This document shows positions 35,440 through 43,261 of a stretch of 64,000 nucleotides of DNA, piece by piece. The stretch is from contig NZ_CP142850.1 in assembly GCF_036287235.1 (NCBI RefSeq), forward strand, positions 1,629,127 to 1,693,126, read 5' to 3'. The stretch comes from Exiguobacterium sp. 9-2. Its GTDB lineage: Bacteria > Bacillota > Bacilli > Exiguobacteriales > Exiguobacteriaceae. The notes beneath the pieces are model-generated. The model searched no databases. It had not been told where the DNA came from and saw only the letters and a list, made by a program, of their open reading frames with translations. Within the stretch, counting starts at the first letter, position 1. The number at the start of each line of letters is the position of its first letter. Made by a program: the position numbers and the translations under genes.

Positions 35440-36431
35440 TAAATGGTGCTTTTTCTCATAATTAACTCAGAACCTATATACAATGTTTTTACTACTTTTC
35501 GTTTTTCAATGATTTGTTCAAGTAATAAGTGAATCGCGTTTTTACAAATTTCTTCAATATCAATATTGAAAGTCGTCAAGGGAGGCGAAACATACTTCGC
35601 GATACTCGTATTATTCACACTGATCAGGCTGACGCGGTTCGGGACATCAATTTGTTTTTCGTGAAGTGCTTGCAGACAGCCGACGGCGATTGGATCTGCC
35701 GCTACAAAAAAAGCGGTTGGCATATTTTCACCAAGGCGTTCAATCGCTTGACTCATTAAAAAATAGCCATTATCAACTGAAAAACCATGATGACAGAAGA
35801 TAAATGTCTCATTTAGCATTCCTTCTTGCTGCATATACTTACGAAAAGCACGTTCCCGCCCATCCATTTCTTCTACATTTGTATCAGCATTCTGAAAAGT
35901 TCCACCGATAAATCCAATTTCTTTATGTCCCTGCTGCTTCAGAACTTCAATTGTCTTTCGTGTGATTTGGTCAAGGTCTGGACGCACCGAATCATAGTGT
36001 TCAGCATCTGGTGTCGAATCTATGAAGACTCCATTAGTCGTCAACTCTCTTAAATATTCCAGTTCTCGATCCATAAAAGAACCCACTGCAATAAATCCCT
36101 CGATGTTTAGCGGAATCTTTTCAATCCCATCCGCTACTTTGTAGGTCGTTAACTCCATGTTATTCTCCCTAGCCAATCTCTCGATCGCAATTCGCATCGT
36201 GTGAAAATAAATATCTTCAAGCTCCTCTTTATCTGTCAACCAATACAAAAAAGCAATATTTTTAACGAGTGATTTCATCGTCTTTTTTTTGTAACCAAGC
36301 TCTTCAGCCACCTCAAATATCCGCGTTCGCGTCTCATCACCAACCGATAAACTTAAATCATTATTTAATACTCGTGAAACTGTCGAAATGGAACAACCTA
36401 CTTTTTTAGCAATATCTTTAATCGTCGCCAA
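35439..36431 (-). CDS. ganR: LacI-family transcriptional repressor, GanR-like
   Basis: A 330-residue LacI-type repressor. The N-terminal HTH MATIKDIAKKVGCSISTVSR and hinge (VGDETRTRIFEVAEELGY) are typical, followed by the periplasmic-binding-protein-like sensor domain with TAFFVAADPIAVGC and RVSLISVNNTSIAKYVSPPL. The start is a TTG at 36431 behind AAAAGGAG; no in-frame ATG lies nearby. It is the first gene of the gan locus and likely regulates both itself and ganS. Name inferred from position and family. Confidence 0.85.
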   Translation of the reverse strand: MATIKDIAKKVGCSISTVSRVLNNDLSLSVGDETRTRIFEVAEELGYKKKTMKSLVKNIAFLYWLTDKEELEDIYFHTMRIAIERLARENNMELTTYKVADGIEKIPLNIEGFIAVGSFMDRELEYLRELTTNGVFIDSTPDAEHYDSVRPDLDQITRKTIEVLKQQGHKEIGFIGGTFQNADTNVEEMDGRERAFRKYMQQEGMLNETFIFCHHGFSVDNGYFLMSQAIERLGENMPTAFFVAADPIAVGCLQALHEKQIDVPNRVSLISVNNTSIAKYVSPPLTTFNIDIEEICKNAIHLLLEQIIEKRKVVKTLYIGSELIMRKSTI

Positions 36432-36457
36432 ATGATAACACTCCTTTTAAATTTAGA

Positions 36458-36480
36458 TTTAAGTAAAATTTTTAAGTAAA
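36458..36480 (-). promoter_or_regulatory. Second operator pair upstream of the repressor gene
   Basis: Two TTTAAGTAAA half-sites start at 36458 and 36471, again 13 bp apart, about 27-50 nt upstream of the repressor start. Same phasing and a similar core to the array upstream of ganS suggest autoregulation. A -10-like TATAAT lies further upstream on the minus strand. Confidence 0.62.
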
Positions 36481-36625
36481 ATTAAAAATTTTATATTTTT
36501 AAATTATACCTTTCTTTTTTTATATTACTTCATAATTCATAAAAAGAGGAAGGAAACCATAATGAGAAGAAAAGAATGCATTAACGATGTTGAGCTTTTT
36601 TTAATTACAAAACTAAGTGTTCTAC

Positions 36626-36686
36626 AAAAAGAAAAACGAAGAAACTACACATCTCAGACGATGATAGTTCCTTCGTTTCTTTTTTA
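36626..36686 (-). terminator. Cytidine deaminase terminator
   Basis: AAACGAAGAAACT (36634-36646) pairs with AGTTCCTTCGTTT (36666-36678) with one wobble pair; A-rich and T-rich flanks are on both sides. It ends the fetAB-cdd transcript on the minus strand and insulates the repressor gene. Confidence 0.82.
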
Positions 36687-36715
36687 AATCAACGAATTTT
36701 ATTCCATTCTTATAA

Positions 36716-37138
36716 TCACGAACGAACATATTTAAGTGGAATTAAGTCTGCAATCCGCACTTTCGTCAACTGATCGTCGATCGTTAAGAGGACAAATGCG
36801 TCCGGTGCATAGTCGGAAATCAATTCGCGGCACATGCCGCACGGACTGACGACACGAATCGTTCGGTCCGTCTCATCCGAATAGGGATATCGGACAGCGA
36901 CGATCGTCTCAAAATCCGTCAATCCATCCGTGATGGCGGAACCGATCGTAATGGCTTCCGCGCACACCGTCACCCGTCCGATATACGCTTCGACATGAAC
37001 ACCCGTTTTCGTCGCGCCATCTTTTGTCCGCAACGCAGCTGCGACGTGATGTTTATCGTCAGCATAACGGCTTTGAATCGTTTCGGTTGCTAGTTCGACC
37101 AGTTGTAGGTCGGCTTCTGTAATCGGATAAGTCTGCAT
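36716..37138 (-). CDS. Cytidine deaminase-like protein
   Basis: A 140-residue zinc-dependent deaminase of the Cdd superfamily. Zinc ligands and the catalytic acid are TVCAE (Cys 59, Glu 61) and PCGMC (Cys 100, Cys 103). HVEAYIGRV stands in for the usual NVEN-type region, so the protein may be closer to blasticidin-S-deaminase-like branches; substrate remains open. AAGGAG lies 7 nt before the ATG. It starts 10 nt after the FetB-like gene, an unusual operon partner. Nucleoside salvage is possible. Confidence 0.78.
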   Translation of the reverse strand: MQTYPITEADLQLVELATETIQSRYADDKHHVAAALRTKDGATKTGVHVEAYIGRVTVCAEAITIGSAITDGLTDFETIVAVRYPYSDETDRTIRVVSPCGMCRELISDYAPDAFVLLTIDDQLTKVRIADLIPLKYVRS

Positions 37139-37148
37139 AACGTACTCC

Positions 37149-37919
37149 TTACGTGTCTTTTTTCTTATAGGTCAAACCGATGAATTGTGCTTTTTCATTG
37201 AATAGTCGACGGTAGGATAGAAAACCAACGAGGACCGATGCCATCGCCGCCGTCGTCAAGATCAGGAATAGAATCAATAGTTGATAAAGGACAGCTTCCA
37301 TTGGATCCGCGCCACCGATGATCAACCCACTCATCATCCCTGGCAGTTGGACGAGCCCCATCGTTTTTTGCGCTTCGATTGTTGGAATCATACTTGTCCG
37401 GATTGCGCCTTTTAAGCTCGTATCAATCGCTGTCTTCGCATCTCCACCGAGTGAAAGAATCAGTTCGATGACCTCGTCGCTTCGTTCGACCTCGTCCTTG
37501 AACTTATTGAGAAACAATAAGGACAAGATCATACAGTTTCCGATGACCATCCCGCTGATTGGAATGACTTGCTGGGCTTCGAACGGAATGATTCGTAACC
37601 CGAGCAAAATTCCCATCGTCAATGCTTCGACCGCAATCAGTGTGAACAAGATGATCCACTGGATCCCGGGAATCCCGTCCCCTTTACGGATGACGTTCAG
37701 TGTCGCTGCACCGATCATCAACAGAATCATCAGTAACATGAAAATTGGACTGCCGCTTTCAAAGACGAACGTCAGAATGTAACCGATGATCAAGAGTTGA
37801 ACGATTGATCGAACGGTTGCGATGAGGATGTCCTTCTCTAGACCAAGCCGTAACGTCCGTGCTAAGACGAGGGGGATCAAAATGAAGATGAGCGAAGTTG
37901 CCAGTTGGAGGTAACTCAT
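37149..37919 (-). CDS. fetB: FetB-like ABC permease (UPF0014)
   Basis: A 256-residue membrane protein of the UPF0014/FetB family, with about seven segments and the hallmark SLGGDAKTAIDTSLKGAIRTSMIPTI-type cytosolic loop (I see LSLGGDAKTAIDTS and KTMGLVQLPGMMSGLIIGG). In E. coli FetAB is an iron exporter; here the same role is inferred. Its start overlaps the ATPase stop by 4 bp. Confidence 0.82.
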   Translation of the reverse strand: MSYLQLATSLIFILIPLVLARTLRLGLEKDILIATVRSIVQLLIIGYILTFVFESGSPIFMLLMILLMIGAATLNVIRKGDGIPGIQWIILFTLIAVEALTMGILLGLRIIPFEAQQVIPISGMVIGNCMILSLLFLNKFKDEVERSDEVIELILSLGGDAKTAIDTSLKGAIRTSMIPTIEAQKTMGLVQLPGMMSGLIIGGADPMEAVLYQLLILFLILTTAAMASVLVGFLSYRRLFNEKAQFIGLTYKKKDT

Positions 37920-38617
37920 ACCGATTCCCCCTTCAAGAATGCTTGCGTCTCTGCTTGACCATTTGAAGCGAGTTCCTTGAATGCACCAGACTCGATCAAT
38001 CGTCCATCCTTTAAAAACCAGATGTCGTCGCTGACCCGCTTTGCTTGCTCTAAGTCATGCGTAATCCAAATGATTGTCGTCTGTAACTCCTGCTGTAGAT
38101 CAAGGATTAGCTTCTCAATCTCTTGTACCATCCGGTAATCGAGACTTGCCGTGATTTCATCGAGCAACAGGACGTCTGGACGATTGACGAGTGTCCGTGC
38201 GATTCCAAGTCGGCTTCGTTCGCCACCGGACAAATCTTTGACCGGTCGCTCAAGTTCGACGGATAGTTCGACTTGCTGTAGCAAGCGTTCCGCTTCTTCG
38301 CGTGGCAACGATTCACCGAAGATCGATTTCGGCAAATTGATATTATCGTAGACGGTTCCTGGAACCATCGGCGCGCTTTGGAACGCCATTCCGATTCGTT
38401 TGCGGACATCGAGTAGATTCATCTGCTCAAGTGGTTCGCCTCGAAAGCAAATTTCGCCGCGATCGGGAGAAATAAGTCCGTTGATGTGTTTCAATGTCGT
38501 GGATTTTCCGGCACCACTCGGTCCGACGAGCGTCGTAATGACACCTTCTCGGAACTCACCCGTTATTTCGTGTAAGATGTGTTGATAGCTGACTTCGTGA
38601 AACGTAAGAATCGACAT
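37916..38617 (-). CDS. fetA: FetA-like ABC ATPase
   Basis: A 233-residue ATPase partnered with the UPF0014 permease. Walker A GPSGAGKST (residues 32-40), signature LSGGERSRLGIARTL and Walker B VLLLDEITASLD, where DEI replaces the canonical DEP, as is common in FetA/YbbL proteins. The overlap ATGA with fetB and the gap of 10 nt to the deaminase gene mark an operon. Iron export role is inferred from family. Confidence 0.82.
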   Translation of the reverse strand: MSILTFHEVSYQHILHEITGEFREGVITTLVGPSGAGKSTTLKHINGLISPDRGEICFRGEPLEQMNLLDVRKRIGMAFQSAPMVPGTVYDNINLPKSIFGESLPREEAERLLQQVELSVELERPVKDLSGGERSRLGIARTLVNRPDVLLLDEITASLDYRMVQEIEKLILDLQQELQTTIIWITHDLEQAKRVSDDIWFLKDGRLIESGAFKELASNGQAETQAFLKGESV

Positions 38618-38639
38618 ACTGTGTGTTCACCTAACTTTC

Positions 38640-38685
38640 TACAAATTTCGGGTAATGCTCCTGTAATGTTGTACCCGAAAATCCG
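38640..38685 (-). terminator. Possible terminator or 3' hairpin of the Nudix gene
   Basis: TTTCGGGTA (38646-38654) pairs with TACCCGAAA (38672-38680) around a 17-nt loop. The T-run is weak, and the hairpin lies about 40 nt upstream of the FetA start. Confidence 0.45.
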
Positions 38686-38713
38686 TCACCTTAGTACGTC
38701 AAGCAACACTTCC

Positions 38714-39154
38714 TTACGTATGGATGATCTCTCCAGCAAAATCATACGGTACCGTTCGACCAGCAAAGAGCGATTCTTTTGATGCTTCCGGTAAATTGAG
38801 GTGTTTGAACGCTTCTTCACGGTCCATCCAGACGAGTCCGGAAATTTCTTCTGGAACATTCGTCTTTAATTGACCGGAAGTGATTTCTCCCGCGAAGAAG
38901 AAAAAGAGACAATGCTCCCCCGCTTGCGGGAAGAATGCTTCTGCCACATGGACGATGTCACCTGGTATGATTGTAAATCCTGTCTCTTCCAGAACTTCAC
39001 GCGTGATTGCAGTATGTAGCGTTTCGTCACGTTCGACCGTCCCACCGGGCAATGTATAGTAGTCGCCGTGATCGCCACGATTCTCGACCATCAATAATTG
39101 ATCGCCTGTGGCATTGAATAATGTCGCATAGACGATGTTTTTACGGATATTCAT
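38714..39154 (-). CDS. NUDIX hydrolase
   Basis: A 146-residue Nudix enzyme. The Nudix box is GGTVERDETLHTAITREVLE followed by ETGF, matching GX5EX7REUXEEXGU. Preceding EHCLFFFFAGEIT is a family strand. It would hydrolyse a nucleoside diphosphate linked to another moiety; substrate unknown. A second Nudix gene is at 58896. Confidence 0.88.
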   Translation of the reverse strand: MNIRKNIVYATLFNATGDQLLMVENRGDHGDYYTLPGGTVERDETLHTAITREVLEETGFTIIPGDIVHVAEAFFPQAGEHCLFFFFAGEITSGQLKTNVPEEISGLVWMDREEAFKHLNLPEASKESLFAGRTVPYDFAGEIIHT

Positions 39155-39208
39155 GTTCGTCCTCCTATCGTTTTGTACATCTGCTATTTCTGATCAAACG
39201 TGTTCTTT

Positions 39209-40807
39209 TTAATATGTCTTTTCCAACTCATTTGCCCAAACTTCGATTTGACCTTCTAGGAACGCCATCAACTCCTTCAGTTCCGCATCACTTGGTAAGA
39301 AAGATACACCCGCTCTCGCATAGACGTCTTGAACCGGATGGGTTTGACTAAGCGCCAAGGCTGCGATGAAGTCTTTCAGCGTTTGGTCAGGGTCTTTCGT
39401 GAAACGATGATACAACTGAAGAGCGGCAATCTGAGCAATCGCGTACTCGATGTAATAAAACGGCGTCTCAAAGAGATGGATGACACTCATCCATTCGTGG
39501 CCTTTCCAATCGGATGTTTCCGACCAATCAATGACGTCCGTATCGTATGATTCTCGGAGATAGGCATAATAGGCATGTCGTTCTTTTGGATCATGATCGG
39601 GGTGAGTATAGAGCCATGATTGAAAACGATCGACGATGATCGTCTCGGGTAAGAACTCAACCATGGAACGCATCTGTTCGAGTTTTGCCCGGGCAACGTC
39701 TTTTTTATCTGGAATCACCTGATGCCATTCGTTCATCGTCAACAACTCGAGCGACATGGCAGCAAATTCCCCTACTTCGAGCGGAATCGGTTGCAGTCCG
39801 TCGTATGTTTCTTTCATCGCATCATGATGGACGGCATGGCCGATCTCATGCATGAAGATGACAAGATCATCAAACGTATCGATGCGATTCATGAATAAGA
39901 ACGATTGTTGTTCGACCGGTAAATACTCACAAAACCCTCCGCCAGCTTTGTTCGACCGGGCACCGATATCGAGATGATTCCTATGTCGCATTTCTTTTAA
40001 TACGTCCGCAAAGTATGGATGCACGCTCTCGAGAATTGCTTGTGCCTTGTCTAAGAATGAAGTGTCAGAACCGGTCGCGTGATGATCAATCTGTGTATAG
40101 GCCGATTGCCGGACGTCCCACGGATGGAGCACCTGTTTGCCGAGAAACGTTTGTTGTTCGCGCTGAAATCGCCGTTTGACCGGTAGAAAGTCGGATTGAA
40201 TGATAGTGGCGTAATGATTGACATCTTGACTCGTATAATCGACGCGTCCGAGTTCTACAAAAGCTAGTTCCTCGTATCCGATCTTACCACTTGCAGTGGC
40301 ACGCGCTTGTCGTAAATCAACGAGTCGTGAAAACAACGGTTGAATGACGGATTCTTTCATGCGGAACGCTTCCTCAATCGATAAGAGCGCTTGTTTTCGA
40401 GTGGATTCATCCGCGTCAAATAAAGCAGCATGAAGATCGGAAACCGACTCTCCCGATTTTGTCAGCATCGTCGCCTCAATCCGGAGATAGTCTTGAATAA
40501 GACAAGCTTCCTCCTCTGTCGCACTTGTTGCTCTGAGTGATTGTTCAAAACGTGCTCTCGTTCGAAGTGTGACGTCATCGCGCGAGACGAGATCCATTTT
40601 TACGGAACGTCTCAACGTATCGAGCTTATCCGATAGCTGCTGACGCCCTTGTTCGTATTCAGAAGTGGTACCGAGGTCTGTAACGTCCTGGAGATACGCG
40701 ATTTTTTGTTTGAGCAATGTCTCTTCCATTTGGAGAATCGAAGCGATTCGATGCGCAACATCCTTATCATTATAAAAAATATCATTTACAGGTGACTGAG
40801 ATTTCAT
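39209..40807 (-). CDS. M3 family oligoendopeptidase
   Basis: A 532-residue cytosolic zinc metallopeptidase of the M3 family (PepF/oligoendopeptidase type). The zinc motif HEIGH is at residues 320-324 (FMHEIGHAVHHDA), with the third ligand in the E that follows around residue 347. It degrades short peptides. The ATG at 40807 follows an in-frame stop, and the nearest AAAGGAG lies 15 nt upstream, an unusually long spacing. No signal peptide. Confidence 0.87.
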   Translation of the reverse strand: MKSQSPVNDIFYNDKDVAHRIASILQMEETLLKQKIAYLQDVTDLGTTSEYEQGRQQLSDKLDTLRRSVKMDLVSRDDVTLRTRARFEQSLRATSATEEEACLIQDYLRIEATMLTKSGESVSDLHAALFDADESTRKQALLSIEEAFRMKESVIQPLFSRLVDLRQARATASGKIGYEELAFVELGRVDYTSQDVNHYATIIQSDFLPVKRRFQREQQTFLGKQVLHPWDVRQSAYTQIDHHATGSDTSFLDKAQAILESVHPYFADVLKEMRHRNHLDIGARSNKAGGGFCEYLPVEQQSFLFMNRIDTFDDLVIFMHEIGHAVHHDAMKETYDGLQPIPLEVGEFAAMSLELLTMNEWHQVIPDKKDVARAKLEQMRSMVEFLPETIIVDRFQSWLYTHPDHDPKERHAYYAYLRESYDTDVIDWSETSDWKGHEWMSVIHLFETPFYYIEYAIAQIAALQLYHRFTKDPDQTLKDFIAALALSQTHPVQDVYARAGVSFLPSDAELKELMAFLEGQIEVWANELEKTY

Positions 40808-40884
40808 CGACGGATTTCACATCTCCTTTCAACTTATTCCAGTATACAGTTTATGCCAACGATATGATCATTTTACGAATAAAT

Positions 40885-40945
40885 GACTATTATGTTGTCT
40901 TTTTTGACTATTATCGTTGTCAAAAAGACTATGATAAGTTACATT
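40885..40945 (+). promoter_or_regulatory. XRE promoter with 21-bp repeated operators
   Basis: GACTATKAT occurs at 40885, 40906 and 40927, exactly 21 bp apart, i.e. on the same face of the helix. TTTTTGAC-N10-GTCAAAAA (40901-40926) forms a perfect inverted repeat that spans the middle copy. A sigma-A promoter TTGTCA (40917-40922), 17-nt spacer, TACATT (40940-40945) overlaps it. Confidence 0.75.
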
Positions 40946-40966
40946 ATATAGGAGGTGAATCCCTAT

Positions 40967-41173
40967 ATGAAATCCCGTTTAAAAGAATTACGTGCTCGCC
41001 ACGGATGGAATCAGTCTGAACTGGCACGGCGCGCGAACATTTCGCGCCAGACGATCAGCTTAATCGAACGCGAAGAATTCATGCCGTCGCTACTGATCGC
41101 CGTCAAAATTTCTCGTGTGTTTGATACACCGCTAGAAGACATCTTTTATTTCGATGAGGAGGAATTAACATGA
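40967..41173 (+). CDS. XRE family small transcriptional regulator
   Basis: A 68-residue HTH-only protein (SRLKELRARHGWNQSELARR then NISRQTISLIEREE), with the usual end FDTPLEDIFYFDEEE. The ATG at 40967 is 11 nt from GGAGG; GTG 40955 is within that site. It overlaps the DUF3169 gene's start by 4 bp, so regulator and membrane protein are co-made. Autoregulation through the repeated operator is likely. Confidence 0.85.
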   Translation: MKSRLKELRARHGWNQSELARRANISRQTISLIEREEFMPSLLIAVKISRVFDTPLEDIFYFDEEELT

Positions 41174-41868
41174 ACAAGGAAGCAGGCAAGGTCATCATCG
41201 CAGCTTTACTCGGTTTCATTAGCAGTTATTTCGTCATGTTTGTCCTCAAAAATACCAATTTGTCACAGTTTGAACGATCGCTCTATCTTGATTACATATT
41301 CACTGGTCTTTTCGTTATCTTGACGATCTTGACTCTCAGTTACGTCGTACGCTATTTACAAATTCGTCAATTGACTCGACGATCCGTTTCTTCCGACGAA
41401 GAGGACGCGATTGACGATCAAGTGAATCGCTACTATGCGGACGGCATGATGATCGTGCAGTTCTCCAATCTCCTCAGTATCGGGCTCGCTTCTTTTAGCA
41501 TCATTGAAAACCAGTTCGGTCTTCATTTGATACTGAGCGGATTCTTTTTCGTCATCAGTTGTATTGCCTCGATTTATTTTCTCAATCTTATGCGCCAGAT
41601 CTATCCCAACCGCTATTTCCCAAAATATTCGGAAAAGAACTATGCTGAAAAGCTATTCGCTGCCTCAGATGACGGAGAACGTCACGTCATGTTCGAAGGT
41701 CTGATTCGGTCACAGTCCCTGTTACAATTTTTATTGATGGGTATCATTGTCGTATTAGTCGTGTATTCGTATGAGACCGGTCAATCTCAGATCTTTGCAA
41801 TCAGCTTATTGATTATCGCCTTGATCTGGAGCAACGCAAAATATTTTCTCCATGTACGCAATCGCTAA
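41170..41868 (+). CDS. DUF3169 family membrane protein
   Basis: A 232-residue protein with about six membrane segments and family features such as EERTRRSVSSDEEDAIDDQ-like loop (I see RSVSSDEEDAIDDQVNRYYA) and LMRQIYPNRYFPKYSEKNY. DUF3169 proteins typically follow a small XRE gene in Bacillales, as here. Function unknown; possibly a membrane stress responder or bacteriocin-immunity-like protein. Confidence 0.82.
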   Translation: MNKEAGKVIIAALLGFISSYFVMFVLKNTNLSQFERSLYLDYIFTGLFVILTILTLSYVVRYLQIRQLTRRSVSSDEEDAIDDQVNRYYADGMMIVQFSNLLSIGLASFSIIENQFGLHLILSGFFFVISCIASIYFLNLMRQIYPNRYFPKYSEKNYAEKLFAASDDGERHVMFEGLIRSQSLLQFLLMGIIVVLVVYSYETGQSQIFAISLLIIALIWSNAKYFLHVRNR

Positions 41869-41906
41869 AAAGGAGCATTCAGTCAATCGACTGGATGCTC
41901 CTTTAC
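41869..41906. terminator. Rho-independent terminator
   Basis: AAGGAGCAT (41870-41878) pairs with ATGCTCCTT (41895-41903), with further inner pairing of TCAGT and ACTGG. The stem contains the stop-adjacent bases of the DUF3169 gene and precedes the end of a minus-strand small protein gene. Confidence 0.85.
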
Positions 41907-41912
41907 ATGCCT

Positions 41913-42062
41913 TCAAAAATCACGATGATTTTGTTGTTGATGGACATCATGCTGGTTCAGTGTATATTCCTGATCGTCGAGCGAGCGATGTTTCGATTGA
42001 CTCCGCGCTGAAATGAACCAGACGACTCCACCAACGGCGAGAAAAATAGCAATAAAGATCAT
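41913..42062 (-). CDS. Small membrane protein, 49 residues
   Basis: Minus-strand frame from ATG 42062 to TGA 41913, with AAAGGAGG 6 nt upstream. The product begins MIFIAIFLAVGGVVWFISAR, one membrane helix, followed by a polar tail rich in Gln and His (LNQHDVHQQQNHRDF). No known family. Good ribosome binding site and terminator support it. It may act as a small membrane regulator. Confidence 0.65.
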   Translation of the reverse strand: MIFIAIFLAVGGVVWFISARSQSKHRSLDDQEYTLNQHDVHQQQNHRDF

Positions 42063-42162
42063 AGACACCCTCCTTTAGATTCCTTTTTTACTTTATTCTT
42101 CCAACACCCTGGTTTTTCCTTTACGATAAGATAGAAGATTTAAATATATAGGGGGCGATAGG

Positions 42163-42345
42163 ATGTTTGGTAAAGAACCGACATGTATGCATTGTGGCAA
42201 AACGATCGAAGGAAACGAAAAAGTCTACATTCAAATGCGTTATCCAAAACATCGCGGGATGACGGAAGTCAAAGCTTACTTAAAAAGCGAAGGTCGTTTC
42301 ATCTGCGAAAAATGTTTCGCTGAAAAGACAGAGTCAAAGGGGTAA
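42163..42345 (+). CDS. Small zinc-ribbon protein, 60 residues
   Basis: A 60-residue protein with two CxxC knuckles: CMHC at residues 8-11 and CEKC at 49-52, consistent with a single zinc-ribbon. It has no membrane segment. It is six nt upstream of the epimerase gene and presumably cotranscribed. The family is widespread in Bacilli but uncharacterised. A weak purine-rich site precedes the ATG (AGGGGGCGATAGG). Confidence 0.7.
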   Translation: MFGKEPTCMHCGKTIEGNEKVYIQMRYPKHRGMTEVKAYLKSEGRFICEKCFAEKTESKG

Positions 42346-42351
42346 GCACTT

Positions 42352-43215
42352 ATGAACCTGAAAGAGAGTACGATTTTAGTTACAGGAATGACCGGAACGC
42401 TTGGCTCTCGTGTTGCGCGACGTTTTCTAAAAGAAGCGCGTGAAGTGCGCGGTTTGTATCGCTCTCAGGAACAAGCGGATCAATACGCTTTCAAAGGTGT
42501 CCACGCAGTCATCGGTGAACTCGGTGATCCGAATTCGCTTCTTACAGCACTTCAAGGCGTCGATCTGTTGATTCACTGTGCTGCCTATCTCGGAGATGAT
42601 CCCGATTTAGCACAGGAAGCAAATGTTACAGGTGTACAATATCTCGCAGATGCTGCGACAAAAGCTCGTGTCAAGCGCATCATTCACATCTCGACGACTT
42701 CCGTGTACGGCGAAGTCGTGAGTGGACATTTTACGGAAACGTCACCGCTCCTACCGTCCGAACATGTCTACATCCATACAAAGCAGGAATCCGAACGCCT
42801 GTTACAGGAATATACACCCGATTCCGATTTAATCATCTTACGTCCAGGATCAATTTGTGCCGAGGAGCAGTCCTACTGGGGGGATCGTCAAGTCGAGCGG
42901 ATGAAGGAGGCGGATGTGATTACCTGGGTGCACCCGGACGATGTCGTCCCGTGGGTCCATACGGATAATCTAGTCGAAATGATCGTCCTTGCCGCAACGA
43001 ATGCGCATAATGGGGATATCTTCAATGCGATCGATGCGAATCTACCTGAGACGGATTTTCGGATGAAGTTGATCACAGCAAGTGACAAGCCGTACCAAAC
43101 ACCGAAGCGTCCGGCGGAATGCGCTACTTTCTCAAACGAACGAATCAAACGACTCGGATATGTTCCGATTCGTACTCCTGAATCAACTATTGAACAGTTG
43201 GTCAAATCGTTTTAA
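42352..43215 (+). CDS. NAD(P)-dependent epimerase/dehydratase (SDR)
   Basis: A 287-residue extended SDR. The cofactor loop GMTGTLGSRVARR is at residues 12-24, and the catalytic Ser-Tyr-Lys triad is in ISTTSVYGE and VYIHTKQES. It would act on a sugar-nucleotide or similar carbonyl; substrate unknown. AAGGGG lies close before the ATG. A terminator follows. Confidence 0.85.
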   Translation: MNLKESTILVTGMTGTLGSRVARRFLKEAREVRGLYRSQEQADQYAFKGVHAVIGELGDPNSLLTALQGVDLLIHCAAYLGDDPDLAQEANVTGVQYLADAATKARVKRIIHISTTSVYGEVVSGHFTETSPLLPSEHVYIHTKQESERLLQEYTPDSDLIILRPGSICAEEQSYWGDRQVERMKEADVITWVHPDDVVPWVHTDNLVEMIVLAATNAHNGDIFNAIDANLPETDFRMKLITASDKPYQTPKRPAECATFSNERIKRLGYVPIRTPESTIEQLVKSF

Positions 43216-43218
43216 TAA

Positions 43219-43258
43219 CGAAGAGGCATCGAATCGAGTGATTCGGTGCCTCTTTTTA
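43219..43258. terminator. Bidirectional terminator
   Basis: AAGAGGCATCGAATC (43221-43235) pairs with GATTCGGTGCCTCTT (43240-43254) including a G·T pair, then TTTTTAT; between the epimerase and the convergent APH-like gene. Confidence 0.85.
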
Positions 43259-43261
43259 TGC

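Larger units (their letters stand above)
36432..36715. other. Intergenic region, 284 nt
   Basis: Holds the repressor's promoter region and operator pair at the left and the cytidine deaminase terminator at the right. A 41-codon frame at 36562-36687 overlaps the terminator and is judged spurious. I see nothing else in it. It is notably AT-rich. Confidence 0.6.

Noticed and set aside
36562-36687. 41-codon frame with a purine-rich ribosome binding site
   Set aside because: It ends inside the cytidine deaminase terminator hairpin, has no recognisable features and probably arises from A-rich DNA.
37318-37782. 154-codon antisense frame in the FetB-like gene
   Set aside because: The sense protein has clear family motifs; the antisense frame reflects third-position bias.
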